From Neobacillus rhizophilus (GTDB lineage Bacteria > Bacillota > Bacilli > Bacillales > Cytobacillaceae): a DNA stretch of 64,000 nucleotides. The position numbers and the translations under genes are program-made. The stretch spans positions 1,364,001 to 1,428,000 of the forward strand of contig NZ_JAGYPF010000001.1 of the NCBI RefSeq assembly GCF_018343535.1, given 5' to 3'. This document shows, piece after piece, positions 34,049-43,204 of this stretch (position 1 is the first letter of the stretch; each line of letters begins with the position of its first letter). A model generated the notes under the pieces. That model was not told the origin of the DNA and ran no database searches. It saw only the letters and a program-made list of their open reading frames with translations.

Positions 34049-34162
34049 CTACTTATATGTTGTCTTTTTACCACAGCCGCATCCCTGTTTTTTTATAGCA
34101 TTTGATGGTTGTGTAACCTTCGTTGTCTGATTTGTCTGGGATTTCTTCTTTTTCCTTGTCAC
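34049..34162 (-). CDS. 37-residue basic peptide with C-terminal CGCGKK motif
   Basis: A GTG-started frame (34162) with GGAGG 7 nt upstream encodes a Lys/Thr/Gln-rich peptide (TRKKKKSQTNQTTKVTQ) ending KKQGCGCGKKTTYK. A good ribosome-binding site and an immediate terminator support a real gene. It lies between the spoVA cluster and yjcA, so a spore role is plausible. I do not recognise the family; the CGCG motif suggests metal binding or cross-linking. Confidence 0.6.
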   Translation of the reverse strand: MTRKKKKSQTNQTTKVTQPSNAIKKQGCGCGKKTTYK

Positions 34163-34244
34163 GTTTTTTCCTCCATTCAAATACAATTCATTAGTTACTA
34201 ATCATCATATGAAAAAAACGAAAGTCTTGTCTCAGGCAAAATCC

Positions 34245-34601
34245 TTATTTCTCAATTAAATATTGAATAACTGTTTCCACCATCGCCGCTATACCTGCAA
34301 CGGCTAGTATGAGTATCATCGGCTCCGCCCATCTAGGGGAGAGATAGGATATACCTACAATAATGGCAGAAGACCATATTCCTGTACACCAATAACAACT
34401 CAGCAGTTCGCCTATAAATCGTCTTATTCCAGATTTTTTGGGAATATAATATAATTCCACTTCACCTTCTGGATTTACTTCCTCTACCTCATCAAAAAAG
34501 GGATTTCGTAAAAATTCAGTAATTTTATCAAAAACAATTAACCTTGTAAACCGAAAGCTTGCCAACGCTAAAAGGAGCAGGTTGATTAAATTTATCTTCA
34601 T
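34245..34601 (-). CDS. yjcA: Sporulation protein YjcA (DUF1360)
   Basis: A 118-residue membrane protein: an N-terminal hydrophobic segment (INLLLLALASFRFTRLIVFD), a loop, then LLSCYWCTGIWSSAIIVGIS and a third segment, matching DUF1360 and B. subtilis YjcA, a mother-cell-expressed sporulation protein. ATG 34601 has AAAGGG at 9 nt; ATG 34619 lies before that site. It diverges from cotZ as part of the coat-gene region. Confidence 0.82.
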   Translation of the reverse strand: MKINLINLLLLALASFRFTRLIVFDKITEFLRNPFFDEVEEVNPEGEVELYYIPKKSGIRRFIGELLSCYWCTGIWSSAIIVGISYLSPRWAEPMILILAVAGIAAMVETVIQYLIEK

Positions 34602-34749
34602 ATTGAAAAACCCTTTCATTTTTGGACATATGTCTGTATATGGAAATAGCCTAATTTTGTTAAATAAGGCAATTGTCCGTAACCCATAAGGCTTTCGTGA
34701 AATATGTTAGTAATGTAAGATATATAACGGATTAAGGAGGAAAAAATAA

Positions 34750-35259
34750 ATGGGTTCTGGAAATTTTCGTAATGATCACAAAAGCACCAACTGTGTATGC
34801 GAAGTAGTCCGCGCGATTAAAGAGCTCCAAGATAACGCTGTTGAAGAAGCAGAATGTCAATCATGTACCAGCTGCTTTAATGAGCCGCTTGGTTCATTAG
34901 TCTCACCTGTAAAAGAAATGGTTGACACGCGCGTATTCGTTTTAAAAACAGCTGATGGCACACCATTTCACGCATTCTTTAATGACGATTACAATGCATG
35001 CGTCTCCATCTATTTCCGCGTAGAGGATGTGTTCGATAACTGCTGTGCTACACTTCGCGTATTAGTTCCTGGCAAAAAAGACGGTGGAAACTTTGTTCCA
35101 GTCAATTTCGTAAGAGGCGATGACAAATGCTGCATTAACCTTTCTAAACATTGCCAAGTAACTTGCTTTAAGGCAAGCAACGATTGTGTAACAGTTGACT
35201 TAAGCTGCTTCTGTGCAATCCAATGTATTGCAGACGTAAACCTTGGAATTTGCGATTAA
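34750..35259 (+). CDS. cotZ: Spore coat crust protein CotZ/CotY
   Basis: A 169-residue Cys-rich coat protein (about 17 Cys) with NCVCEVVRAIKELQDNAVEE, CQSCTSCFNEPLGSL and DLSCFCAIQCIADVNLG. CotY and CotZ are paralogues that polymerise into the outermost crust (exosporium base layer in B. cereus). Only one copy is here, so the choice between cotY and cotZ is arbitrary. AAGGAGG precedes ATG 34750. Monocistronic; probably sigma-K-dependent, but no clear promoter was found. Confidence 0.88.
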   Translation: MGSGNFRNDHKSTNCVCEVVRAIKELQDNAVEEAECQSCTSCFNEPLGSLVSPVKEMVDTRVFVLKTADGTPFHAFFNDDYNACVSIYFRVEDVFDNCCATLRVLVPGKKDGGNFVPVNFVRGDDKCCINLSKHCQVTCFKASNDCVTVDLSCFCAIQCIADVNLGICD

Positions 35260-35266
35260 ATAAATT

Positions 35267-35297
35267 AGCCAGTCGGTGAATCGGCTGGCCTTTTTTT
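35267..35297 (+). terminator. cotZ terminator
   Basis: GCCAG pairs with CTGGC, with an additional inner TCGG-type pairing, followed by CTTTTTTT. Confidence 0.8.
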
Positions 35298-35337
35298 GTC
35301 TAGCTATAAGAAGAATATGGTATTTTAAAGCTATTCA

Positions 35338-35835
35338 TTATCTCTTTATTCCAATCATAATGACATTTGTAATTTCATCAGCATAAAATGTTTTTTGCAT
35401 TTTATTATGATATTGAATGGTTATTTGATTATCCTCATAACTGGTCAGGTAGCCTAAATGTTTTTCATCTTTTGTATAAAAGACACAGGGAACAGGCGGA
35501 AGTACTTTCGGAAAGTTAATTAAATATTCCAACCTTTCCTTTACCGACATTTCCTTAAATGGTTTAACCCGTTTAAAGGCAGAGCGGTTATGTTCGGGGG
35601 GTATAGAAGATGCAGAATTCTTTTTTTCTGTTTTTGCATCTAACGATTCTGCCCCCCTGTTAGCATTAGTGACAATTTTTTTATTTTCCTCTGTACTTAG
35701 GTTCTCTTCCTCTTCCGCTTCCGGCTCAGCATCAATCTTAATTCTAAAAATCTCCTGCATATTTTGGTTTGTATGATTCCTTGAAAAAGGCTGCCCAATG
35801 TTGAAAAATGGCCCCTGATTTTTTGTATTTGACAT
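35338..35835 (-). CDS. cotO: Spore coat protein CotO
   Basis: A 165-residue protein: a low-complexity acidic middle (DAEPEAEEEENLSTEENK) and a conserved C-terminal domain (MSVKERLEYLINFPKVLPPV, YHNKMQKTFYADEITNVIMI), matching CotO (YjbX), a late coat morphogenetic protein acting with CotH. GGGAGGTG selects ATG 35835; the GTG at 35844 is inside the site. Upstream of the fabI terminator, convergent to cotZ. Confidence 0.85.
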   Translation of the reverse strand: MSNTKNQGPFFNIGQPFSRNHTNQNMQEIFRIKIDAEPEAEEEENLSTEENKKIVTNANRGAESLDAKTEKKNSASSIPPEHNRSAFKRVKPFKEMSVKERLEYLINFPKVLPPVPCVFYTKDEKHLGYLTSYEDNQITIQYHNKMQKTFYADEITNVIMIGIKR

Positions 35836-35913
35836 AAAAAGCACCTCCCTTATGGCATCCTACACTTTTATATATATGTAAATGGCCTATAGTCGTTAAC
35901 TTTTTTTCAACAC

Positions 35914-35947
35914 AAAAAAGCCCGCAGTTCATTTTGCGGGCTTTTTT
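35914..35947 (-). terminator. fabI terminator
   Basis: A perfect 12-bp stem AAAAAAGCCCGC/GCGGGCTTTTTT with a 10-nt loop, 3 bp after the fabI stop codon. Confidence 0.92.
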
Positions 35948-35950
35948 GTA

Positions 35951-36721
35951 TTACACAATATGATATCCAGAGTCTACGTGAATATTTTCCCCTGTAATTC
36001 CACGGGAAAGATGGCTGAATAGGAAAACTGCCGTATCGCCTACTTCCTCCGGCGTTGTTGTTCTCCGTAATGGGGCTTTTTCTTCAATTTCCTTTAGAAT
36101 CATGTTAAATTCACTGATTCCTTTTGCGGATAGTGTTCGGATTGGACCGGCAGAAATGGAATTTACACGAATATTATCTTTACCTAGATCTGCAGCTAAA
36201 TAGCGAACGCTTGCATCAAGGGAAGCTTTTGCAACACCCATAACATTGTAGTTTTTGATGGCTCTTTCTCCCCCAAGGTATGTGAGAGTTACGATGCTGC
36301 CGCCTTCTGTCATGAGGCCGCGTGCTTCCTTCGCTACTGCCGTTAAGGAATAGGAGCTGATATTATGTGCCAGCAGGAAGCCGTCCCTAGTTGTATTCAT
36401 ATATTCGCCAGATAATTCTTCCTTATTAGCGAATGCAATACAATGGGCCACTCCATGAATAGTTCCAACCGCTTCTTTTATTTCGGCAAAACACGTAGCA
36501 ATTGCTTCGTCACTAGTCACATCACATGGCAGCACTAAAGTTCCCTCTGCATTTAAGGAATCCGCTAATTCCCGTACACTGCTCTCAAGTCTTTCCCCGG
36601 CAAACGTAAATACCAACCGTGCCCCAGCGTCATGCAGTGAGCGGGCAATCCCCCAAGCGATACTCCGCTTATTAGCAACACCCATTACGACAAATGTTTT
36701 TCCAGTTAAAGATAAATTCAT
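35951..36721 (-). CDS. fabI: Enoyl-[acyl-carrier-protein] reductase FabI
   Basis: A 256-residue divergent SDR performing the last step of fatty-acid elongation (NADH-dependent reduction of enoyl-ACP). Markers: GVANKRSIAWGIA cofactor loop near residue 14, LTYLGGERA, the Tyr-x6-Lys pair in YNVMGVAK (near 156-163), SAGPIRTLSAKGI. The gene has its own promoter with a FapR operator across the start region, consistent with malonyl-CoA-controlled lipid synthesis. The triclosan target in other bacteria. Confidence 0.95.
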   Translation of the reverse strand: MNLSLTGKTFVVMGVANKRSIAWGIARSLHDAGARLVFTFAGERLESSVRELADSLNAEGTLVLPCDVTSDEAIATCFAEIKEAVGTIHGVAHCIAFANKEELSGEYMNTTRDGFLLAHNISSYSLTAVAKEARGLMTEGGSIVTLTYLGGERAIKNYNVMGVAKASLDASVRYLAADLGKDNIRVNSISAGPIRTLSAKGISEFNMILKEIEEKAPLRRTTTPEEVGDTAVFLFSHLSRGITGENIHVDSGYHIV

Positions 36722-36752
36722 TTTAAAAAAATCCTCCTACATGATAACTGAT

Positions 36753-36771
36753 ATTAGTACTTGGTACTAAT
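36753..36771 (-). promoter_or_regulatory. FapR operator of fabI
   Basis: ATTAGTAC-TTG-GTACTAAT is a perfect inverted repeat agreeing with the FapR box (TTAGTACCT... type) known from Bacillus fab promoters. It begins at the -10 element and ends 31 bp before the fabI start codon, so binding would block transcription until malonyl-CoA releases FapR. Confidence 0.85.
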
Positions 36772-36798
36772 TCTACACTAATTCTGAATAAATGAAAA
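36770..36798 (-). promoter_or_regulatory. Sigma-A promoter of fabI
   Basis: On the minus strand TTTTCA (36798-36793), 17-bp spacer, TAGAAT (36775-36770), immediately followed by the FapR box. Confidence 0.65.
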
Positions 36799-36811
36799 GT
36801 ACTTGCTTTTT

Positions 36812-38683
36812 CTAATAATAGCTTTTGCCTGGTTCTGAAAATTCAAGCTCTCTCTTCAGTTCATCCACATATTCCTTTGAACCTGTGACAATCAGGCGGT
36901 CATGCATTTGCAGCTCCGTATCTCCATGAGGCACGATGGAATCCTTTCCTCTGAAAATCCTGACAAAAATAACATCCCCGGTAAACGGAAATCTTCTTAA
37001 TGACATACCGTCAAATAATTCATTTTTCATGACAATTTCATATAACCCTGTTTCCTGATTCGTCAATATATTTATGACTGTAGGAGACTCAATCATCGCC
37101 CGAAGCAACGCTTTAGTTGACGTAAAAGATGAAAACACCTCAACCCCTTGTTCCCGCAATCTAGTCTCCAGTTCAGGACTTTCAATCCTAGCAATGACCC
37201 TTTGGACACCTTTTTCTTTTGCAGCCATAGCCAGATTTGCATTCACTTCCTGGTTTCCTGTTAAAATAACCACTATTTCAGACTCAAATACTTTTGTATT
37301 TTCAATGGCCTCCTGCGAATAATCCGGGATTTCCTTTATTTCAAATACCGAGTCAGCAAATGGTTTTTCTGCTTTTTCAATTTTTTGATGATATAGGACG
37401 GGATTATAGAGTCCGGACTTTAATTCCCGGGAGACAGGCAAAGTAATCTGGTTAGCACCTAAAAAGGCAATGGACACCCTTCTTCCCTCTGCTGCTTCTC
37501 GAGGAAACAACTTTTTAAAAACAATCGGCGTAAAAATAGAAGTGATTACTGCGACAAGGATTAGTGTTCCTTTCATCTGCTCTGATATAACTCCAATCCG
37601 TTCTCCGATTGTCGCCGCCGCAATCACAAGTGACAATGTGGAGGTAAGCAGAAAGCCCGAGGCAATGACTGTTTTCATATCGTACCATATCTTTAAAAGG
37701 TATACAGGAATCAGCTTTGACAATAAAAGCCCTATCAATAATAACGGTATTAATAACAACAGTTTCTTTTCACTGAATAACGTCCAAATATCCAGTTCTA
37801 CACCTACCATTACAAAGAAGATAGGAATTAAAAAACCGTACCCAAAGGAATCAAGCTTATGAACCAGCTCTTGGTTTGGTGCCAATAAAGAAACGAGAAC
37901 ACCTGCCAAAAATGCACCCAAGATATTTTCGGCCCCGACAGTTTCGGATAATCCCACCAATACAATAATCAGCATAAATACAGCCCTCGTGCCGATTTGG
38001 ACAGTCCCTGTTGACAGTGTTTCAATAAAACTGCGATTTTTAAATCTTTTGCCGATAAAATAGAGGATAACTCCTGCTCCGAATAATATCAGCAGAAGCC
38101 ATGTATCTCCCTCTCCTCCTTCATTCAAGGACACAAAGAGGGCAAGAAGAATCATTGTAGCTAAATCAGCGATTACCGCCACCAATAAGATAATCTGCCC
38201 TATCACCGTTTTCATTAAGTGGGCTTCTTTTAAGGTGGGCACGACTACTCCCAATGAAATCGTCGAAATGATCAGTGTCATTAAAAAAGCATTATCGATA
38301 AATCCTGCCAAAACAAAGAGATACGATAAACCGAGTGAGAGAATGAAGACACCGGCAAAGATAACGGATGAGACCAGAAAGGAGTTCGGTTCTTTTTTCC
38401 CGTTTGGAAGGGTCTCACGTTTTTTCCCACCTGAAAATGCAGTAAAGTCAATTTCAAGTCCACTTAAGAACATAAGAAAAATAAAGCCAAGTGTTGACAA
38501 GGTAGACAGCCACATATCTTCATGAACGATATTGAATCCACTCGACCCAATAATGAGGCCCATGATAATTTCCGCAACAACAACTGGAATGAAATTTAAT
38601 TTAAATCGATGCAAAAGAATTGGAGTTAAAAATGCCATTGTCACAACAATCAATAATGAAATAATGGAGACGTGTTGTTCCAT
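36812..38683 (-). CDS. yjbQ: CPA2-family K+/H+ antiporter with TrkA domains (YjbQ)
   Basis: A 623-residue protein: about 12 membrane segments (residues 5-390) of the Na/H exchanger fold with [16 protein letters not shown] and [12 protein letters not shown], then a TrkA-N-like nucleotide-binding domain ([20 protein letters not shown]) and a TrkA-C domain at the end ([19 protein letters not shown]). It likely exports K+ or Na+ in exchange for H+. GGGAGG favours ATG 38683 (ATG 38686 is 3 nt from the site). Divergent from prpE as in B. subtilis yjbQ-prpE. Confidence 0.88.
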   Translation of the reverse strand: MEQHVSIISLLIVVTMAFLTPILLHRFKLNFIPVVVAEIIMGLIIGSSGFNIVHEDMWLSTLSTLGFIFLMFLSGLEIDFTAFSGGKKRETLPNGKKEPNSFLVSSVIFAGVFILSLGLSYLFVLAGFIDNAFLMTLIISTISLGVVVPTLKEAHLMKTVIGQIILLVAVIADLATMILLALFVSLNEGGEGDTWLLLILFGAGVILYFIGKRFKNRSFIETLSTGTVQIGTRAVFMLIIVLVGLSETVGAENILGAFLAGVLVSLLAPNQELVHKLDSFGYGFLIPIFFVMVGVELDIWTLFSEKKLLLLIPLLLIGLLLSKLIPVYLLKIWYDMKTVIASGFLLTSTLSLVIAAATIGERIGVISEQMKGTLILVAVITSIFTPIVFKKLFPREAAEGRRVSIAFLGANQITLPVSRELKSGLYNPVLYHQKIEKAEKPFADSVFEIKEIPDYSQEAIENTKVFESEIVVILTGNQEVNANLAMAAKEKGVQRVIARIESPELETRLREQGVEVFSSFTSTKALLRAMIESPTVINILTNQETGLYEIVMKNELFDGMSLRRFPFTGDVIFVRIFRGKDSIVPHGDTELQMHDRLIVTGSKEYVDELKRELEFSEPGKSYY

Positions 38684-38758
38684 CATACTCCTCCCTTACG
38701 AATAGTAATAAATGCTGACAATCCGACAAAAAATAAGAATTGGAAAGGGGCAACTATC

Positions 38759-39499
38759 ATGAAAATAGATATTATCGGAGATATCCATGGATGCTTCACA
38801 GAATTCTCGGAGTTAACCGCAAAATTAGGTTACGATTGGAAAAGTGGGATTCCCCTCCATTCGGAAAACAGAATACTTGGGTTTGTCGGTGATTTAACCG
38901 ACAGAGGGCCAAATTCTCTTAAAGTAATTGAAGTCGTTTGGAAGCTGGTCATCGAGCAGAAAAAAGCTTTCTATACTCCTGGAAACCATTGCAATAAGCT
39001 GTATCGCTTTTTCCTTGGCAACAAAGTTCAAATTGCTCACGGACTCGAAACAACTGTTGCGGAATATGAATCATTATATAGGAAAGACCAAGAGTCCATT
39101 CGTAAAAAATTTATGGAACTTTATGAAAAGGCTCCAATGTATCTAGTATTAGACAACAAACAGCTAGTAATCGCCCATGCGGGAATTAAACAAGAACTAA
39201 TCGGAAAGAGAAATAATGAAGTGAAAAAATTCGTCCTTTACGGAGATATTACAGGTGAAAAGCACCCGGATGGATCCCCTGTCAGAAGAGACTGGGCTAA
39301 ACAGTATCATGGGGAAGCTTATATTGTTTATGGACATACGCCTGTGAAGGAACCAAGAATCATTAATAAAACGTATAATATTGACACAGGAGCAGTATTT
39401 GGCGGCCAACTTTCAGCGTTAAGATATCCGGAAATGGAAGTCGTCTCCGTCCCTTCCACTATGCCATACATTGAAGAAAAGTTTAAACATTTTGAATAA
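38759..39499 (+). CDS. prpE: Bis(5'-nucleosyl)-tetraphosphatase PrpE
   Basis: A 246-residue calcineurin-like metallophosphoesterase: [31 protein letters not shown] and [10 protein letters not shown] supply the metal ligands. PrpE hydrolyses Ap4A asymmetrically and in B. subtilis also affects spore germination. AAAGGGG lies about 10 nt before ATG 38759; the in-frame ATG at 38672 overlaps yjbQ and has no site. Repeat copy 3 begins 4 bp after the stop codon. Confidence 0.9.
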   Translation: MKIDIIGDIHGCFTEFSELTAKLGYDWKSGIPLHSENRILGFVGDLTDRGPNSLKVIEVVWKLVIEQKKAFYTPGNHCNKLYRFFLGNKVQIAHGLETTVAEYESLYRKDQESIRKKFMELYEKAPMYLVLDNKQLVIAHAGIKQELIGKRNNEVKKFVLYGDITGEKHPDGSPVRRDWAKQYHGEAYIVYGHTPVKEPRIINKTYNIDTGAVFGGQLSALRYPEMEVVSVPSTMPYIEEKFKHFE

Positions 39500-39502
39500 A
39501 AT

Positions 39503-39579
39503 AAATGAAAACTCGCCGATTGGGGAGTCCGATAGGACGAAGACAGAGGCGTAGTTGAATTTATACTTTCTTATTAGCT
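39503..39579 (+). repeat. Dispersed intergenic repeat, copy 3 (short form, variant AAGACAGAGG)
   Basis: The core AAATGAAAACTCGCCGATTG...GAATTT continues with ATACTTTCTTATTAGCTA, that is, only the right arm of the tail hairpin. It carries GACGAAGACAGAGG instead of GACGGTTCATGAGG. One stem change (GGGGAG for GGCGAG) breaks a pair of the local hairpin. It lies between the prpE stop codon (4 bp) and the inverted repeat at the end of yjbO. Confidence 0.9.
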
Positions 39580-39585
39580 AAAAGA

Positions 39586-39614
39586 AGGCTGGCCTTTTTA
39601 ATCACGACCAGCCT
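39586..39614 (-). terminator. yjbO terminator overlapping its stop codon
   Basis: AGGCTGG (39586-39592) pairs with CCAGCCT (39608-39614), and the minus strand continues TCTTTTAGC into repeat copy 3. Confidence 0.55.
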
Positions 39615-40494
39615 CTATTAATTTCTTCATATCATCCGGCAAAGGTGCCGTAAAGATCATTTCCTCCCGGGTAAGGGGGTGAATGAAGTGGATTTCTTTA
39701 CAATGTAACGCCTGCCTATCAATTAACGAGATGTCTCCCCCATACAAATCATCACCGAGCAAAGGATGACCCAAATAAGACATATGGACCCTGATTTGAT
39801 GGGTCCGTCCAGTTTCCAGGTTCAGTTCAACCTGGGTAAATTCCCTATGCCTTGATATGACTCGGTAATGGGTACAAGCATATTGTCCATCCTCACGGAC
39901 CTCCCTTTCGATGATGCTTTCCGCTTTACGTCCGATTGGGGCGTTTACCGTGCCTCTATCCACTGACAACAAACCACCTGCAAATGCTTCATAGGTTCGT
40001 TTCACTTGAGATTTTCGCTGCATTAAACTAAACAAATGATGAACATGACGATGTTTGGCCACTAAAACAATCCCAGAGGTATCCCGATCCAGCCGAGTTA
40101 CAATATGGGCTGTGGCGGTTAGACCTGTTTTTTGATAATATCCTAGAAGGGCATTTGCCAGGCTCCCGGCAGGATGCTCCCTTGATGGAATTGTACTCAT
40201 ACCGGCTGGTTTAACTACAACAAGCAAAAATTCATCCTCAAACAGAATCGTCAATGGAAGCTTCTCTCCCGGAAAACTCGGGCTCTCGGAAGGGAATATA
40301 ACTGTCAGTACATCCCCTTCGACGAGCTTATACCTAACATTTACATCTTCACTGTTGACAAGGATTCTCCCGCCCTTGAATTTAATATCCGTCAAAGCAG
40401 TCCGAGAGATTTCTTCCATCTTTAAAAACTCTTTAATGAGCAATCCGGCACTATTATGATCAATACTCCAATGAAGTTTAAAATTTTGTGTCAT
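39598..40494 (-). CDS. yjbO: RluA/RluD-family pseudouridine synthase YjbO
   Basis: A 298-residue protein: an S4-like N-terminal region (residues 20-85), then the RluA catalytic domain with HIVTRLDRDTSGIVLVAKHR (catalytic Asp in RLDRDTSG), LETGRTHQIRVHMSYLGHPL and GDDLYGG. It isomerises uridines in rRNA or tRNA. The target is not determined from sequence. It is the third gene of the operon yjbM-nadF-yjbO (17-bp gap after nadF). Confidence 0.93.
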   Translation of the reverse strand: MTQNFKLHWSIDHNSAGLLIKEFLKMEEISRTALTDIKFKGGRILVNSEDVNVRYKLVEGDVLTVIFPSESPSFPGEKLPLTILFEDEFLLVVVKPAGMSTIPSREHPAGSLANALLGYYQKTGLTATAHIVTRLDRDTSGIVLVAKHRHVHHLFSLMQRKSQVKRTYEAFAGGLLSVDRGTVNAPIGRKAESIIEREVREDGQYACTHYRVISRHREFTQVELNLETGRTHQIRVHMSYLGHPLLGDDLYGGDISLIDRQALHCKEIHFIHPLTREEMIFTAPLPDDMKKLIEAGRD

Positions 40495-40511
40495 TCCGTG
40501 TTTTCCTTCAA

Positions 40512-41306
40512 TTAGTCCGAAATAAATGAATCATGTACTCTTTTCCAGAAAGGAAACGGACGGAACCTAGCAAAACGGATTTTTTCCTCCGGAACCCTGA
40601 ATTGGATTGACTTTACATCCTTATGGAGCAGGGTTAAATGATCAATCGTAATCTGGAAATCCGTCCGATTTACGGGCTTTAACATACATGTGTGGTGTGC
40701 AGGCAGAATAAGCGGCGACCCTACTGTTCTGAAAACCCTGTTGTTAATGGATGCCATTTCCGCCACTTGAAGGGCTTGGATGGACGGGTGAATAATGGCT
40801 CCGCCTAGCGCTTTATTATAGGCTGTACTGCCTGAAGGGGTAGAAATACAAAGACCATCTCCACGAAATCTTTCAAAATGCTGGCCGCGTATTTCTACAT
40901 CCATGACCAGCGTTCCCTCCACACCCTTTACGGTAGATTCATTTAACGCTAGGTACCTGGATTCCTTACCCGCATGAGAATAACGAATAATGACCTCCAA
41001 AAGTGGATATTCAACAACCTGAAACGGTGTCTTTGCAATAGCAATGACCAGCTTTTCGATTTCCTCAGGGGTCCAATCTGCATAAAAACCGAGGTGTCCA
41101 GTATGGATCCCAACAAATGCCGTTTTATCCAAACGGCTGCTATAACGGTGGAAAGCATATAGGAGCGTCCCGTCTCCTCCTACGGAGATGACGATATCCG
41201 GCTGGTCTTCATCATACTTTAACTCAAAATCCAGCAAATAGGTCCTCATTTTATGCATTAGAATATTTGATTTTTGATCCCCTTTAGATGTTATCGCAAA
41301 TTTCAT
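40512..41306 (-). CDS. nadF: NAD kinase
   Basis: A 264-residue ATP-NAD kinase making NADP. The signature [13 protein letters not shown] (residues 45-57) and LNESTVKG, with [20 protein letters not shown] (near residue 150), are intact. It corresponds to B. subtilis YjbN (PpnKA/NadF). GGGG lies 8 nt before ATG 41306; same operon as yjbM (43-bp gap) and yjbO. Confidence 0.95.
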   Translation of the reverse strand: MKFAITSKGDQKSNILMHKMRTYLLDFELKYDEDQPDIVISVGGDGTLLYAFHRYSSRLDKTAFVGIHTGHLGFYADWTPEEIEKLVIAIAKTPFQVVEYPLLEVIIRYSHAGKESRYLALNESTVKGVEGTLVMDVEIRGQHFERFRGDGLCISTPSGSTAYNKALGGAIIHPSIQALQVAEMASINNRVFRTVGSPLILPAHHTCMLKPVNRTDFQITIDHLTLLHKDVKSIQFRVPEEKIRFARFRPFPFWKRVHDSFISD

Positions 41307-41349
41307 TTTTTTTACCCCTTGTATTGGAATAATCTATATAAACAGCGGC

Positions 41350-41988
41350 TCATTTTTTTTCTTCTTGGGCTGTTTCCTTCTTTCTCGTAAAAAAAGCCTG
41401 TGCTTCTTTAATTTCACCCCGAATAAGTGACATTTCCTCATCTAAACGGAAAGCTGCCTCTGCCGCACGCTGGAGTCGCATTTTTATATCAGTAGGAAAG
41501 GCACCTTTATACTTATAGTTTAAGGAGTGTTCAATGGTTGCCCAAAAATTCATGGCCAAGGTCCGAATTTGTATTTCGGCTAGAATTTTCTTTTCCCCGT
41601 GAATAGTTTGCACCGGGTATTGAATGACAACGTGATAGGAACGGTATCCACTGATTTTTTCATGAGAAATATAATCCCTTTCCTCCACTATTTCAAAATC
41701 ATTGCGGTTTCGGAGCAGCGAAACGACCCGATAAATATCCTCCACAAACTGACACATAATCCGAAGGCCGGCAATATCCTGCATTTCCACTTCAAGTTTA
41801 TCTAACGGTATTCCTTTTTGAGTTGCTTTATCTAAAATACTGGCAATTGGCTTTACACGGCCGGTAACAAATTCAATTGGTGAATGTGTCGAATCGAGTT
41901 CAAATTGACCTCTCATTCCCTTTAATTTTATCTTGAGCTCATTAATTGCCTGCTTATAAGGGGTTAAAAATTGGTCCCAATGCTTCAT
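41350..41988 (-). CDS. yjbM: Small alarmone synthetase YjbM (RelQ/SasB type)
   Basis: A 212-residue (p)ppGpp synthetase-only protein: RelA_SpoT synthetase fold with VTGRVKPIASILDKATQKGI, DIAGLRIMCQFVEDIYRVV, GYRSYHVVIQYPV, ILAEIQIRTLAMNFWATIEH. It transfers pyrophosphate from ATP to GDP/GTP in the stringent response; no hydrolase domain. GAGG lies 7 nt before ATG 41988. First gene of the operon with nadF. Confidence 0.93.
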   Translation of the reverse strand: MKHWDQFLTPYKQAINELKIKLKGMRGQFELDSTHSPIEFVTGRVKPIASILDKATQKGIPLDKLEVEMQDIAGLRIMCQFVEDIYRVVSLLRNRNDFEIVEERDYISHEKISGYRSYHVVIQYPVQTIHGEKKILAEIQIRTLAMNFWATIEHSLNYKYKGAFPTDIKMRLQRAAEAAFRLDEEMSLIRGEIKEAQAFFTRKKETAQEEKK

Positions 41989-42011
41989 GACTCCACCTCG
42001 ACAAGAACAAA

Positions 42012-42371
42012 TTATGGATGAAAAACTGATTCTGCTTTTTCAACCATTTCTTTACCGTAATTGCTATTTCCTTTTATGTTGTTAATAATAAAATCAAACT
42101 CTTCATTAAAACGCTGAAGTTCTATTTTTTCATTTCCGTCGGAAATCCAAACCGGAAGTTCTGCAGCCATCTTCAAGTCTGGCCAGATTGGTTCCGGAAA
42201 CACGATGTATGTATAGTCATCTGAATCTTCCATTAGATAAATAAAGGAATAATGTTCAGAATCCACCAGGATTTGTTCGGCTGGAACTAAACCATTTATT
42301 GCTTCCGATACTTCTAAAACAAGTGCATTTTCCATTACATTTGCCGCTTGGACTATTAGTTTTTTCCTCAT
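42012..42371 (-). CDS. yjbL: Conserved protein YjbL
   Basis: A 119-residue acidic soluble protein (MRKKLIVQAANVMENALVLE; VISD... YIVFPEPIWPDLKMAAELPV). Position beside yjbM and divergent yjbK matches B. subtilis YjbL. Function unknown; no recognised domain. GGAGG precedes ATG 42371 and the gene ends 23 bp before yjbM. Confidence 0.75.
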   Translation of the reverse strand: MRKKLIVQAANVMENALVLEVSEAINGLVPAEQILVDSEHYSFIYLMEDSDDYTYIVFPEPIWPDLKMAAELPVWISDGNEKIELQRFNEEFDFIINNIKGNSNYGKEMVEKAESVFHP

Positions 42372-42491
42372 TTTTTACCTCCATCTTCCATACCCACTAT
42401 TTTAACATAATTCCTCATTTCTCCCAAGGATTGCAGTTTCAACTGAAGATGAGATAATGTAAATAATTCTTATCGGAAAGGAAGACAAACG

Positions 42492-43070
42492 ATGCCGCAA
42501 AATATTGAAATAGAATTTAAAAACATGCTGACAAAAGAAGAATATTTAAGATTATTAACCGATTTTCAAATTGATGAAATAAATATTTTTTTTCAGGAGA
42601 ACCATTACTTCGATACGAAGGAGTTTGCCTTAAAGGATAAGGGTTCAGCTTTAAGAATCCGGTTAAAAAAGAATAGCTGGGAAATGACGTTAAAGCAGCC
42701 TGCAGAAATCGGACTTCTTGAAACAAATCAAATACTTAGCGAAAGGGAAGCTCTAGAAGCAATTCAATTTGGGAGACTTCCTTTGGGCCAAATAAAGCTG
42801 ATCATAGAAGAAATGGGTATCCCCTTTGGTAAATTGGTTTATTTCGGATCTTTGGCAACAAGACGTGCTGAAGCAGCGTTTAAGAAAGGCGTACTCGTTT
42901 TCGACCACAATATTTACCTAAATCAAGAGGATTTTGAACTAGAATATGAGGTTGAAAACTTTCAGGAGGGGCAGGAAGTCTTTTTGCAGCTGTTAAAAAA
43001 TTATCAAATTCCTGTTAGAAAAACAGAAAACAAAATTCGCCGCTTTTACAGGCAGAAATACAACTTATAA
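42492..43070 (+). CDS. yjbK: CYTH-domain protein YjbK
   Basis: A 192-residue CYTH (triphosphate tunnel) protein. EIEFKNMLTKEEY is the defining ExExK-type motif at residues 5-10, followed by the basic strands ALRIRLKKNSWEMTLKQP, and the acidic strand FELEYEVENF. Related proteins hydrolyse inorganic triphosphate or organic triphosphates. AAAGGAAG precedes ATG 42492. Divergent from yjbL. Confidence 0.9.
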   Translation: MPQNIEIEFKNMLTKEEYLRLLTDFQIDEINIFFQENHYFDTKEFALKDKGSALRIRLKKNSWEMTLKQPAEIGLLETNQILSEREALEAIQFGRLPLGQIKLIIEEMGIPFGKLVYFGSLATRRAEAAFKKGVLVFDHNIYLNQEDFELEYEVENFQEGQEVFLQLLKNYQIPVRKTENKIRRFYRQKYNL

Positions 43071-43204
43071 ATTAGTTTCGTAAGAAAAGCCATATTGGAC
43101 ACATTAATAATATCCTTTTTTCTGAAGCAATTCATTTGAGATAAAAATTAGGCATTGTTAAAATGAATGTAAACTTGATAATGACGAGAGGAGGAGTTGT
43201 CAAC

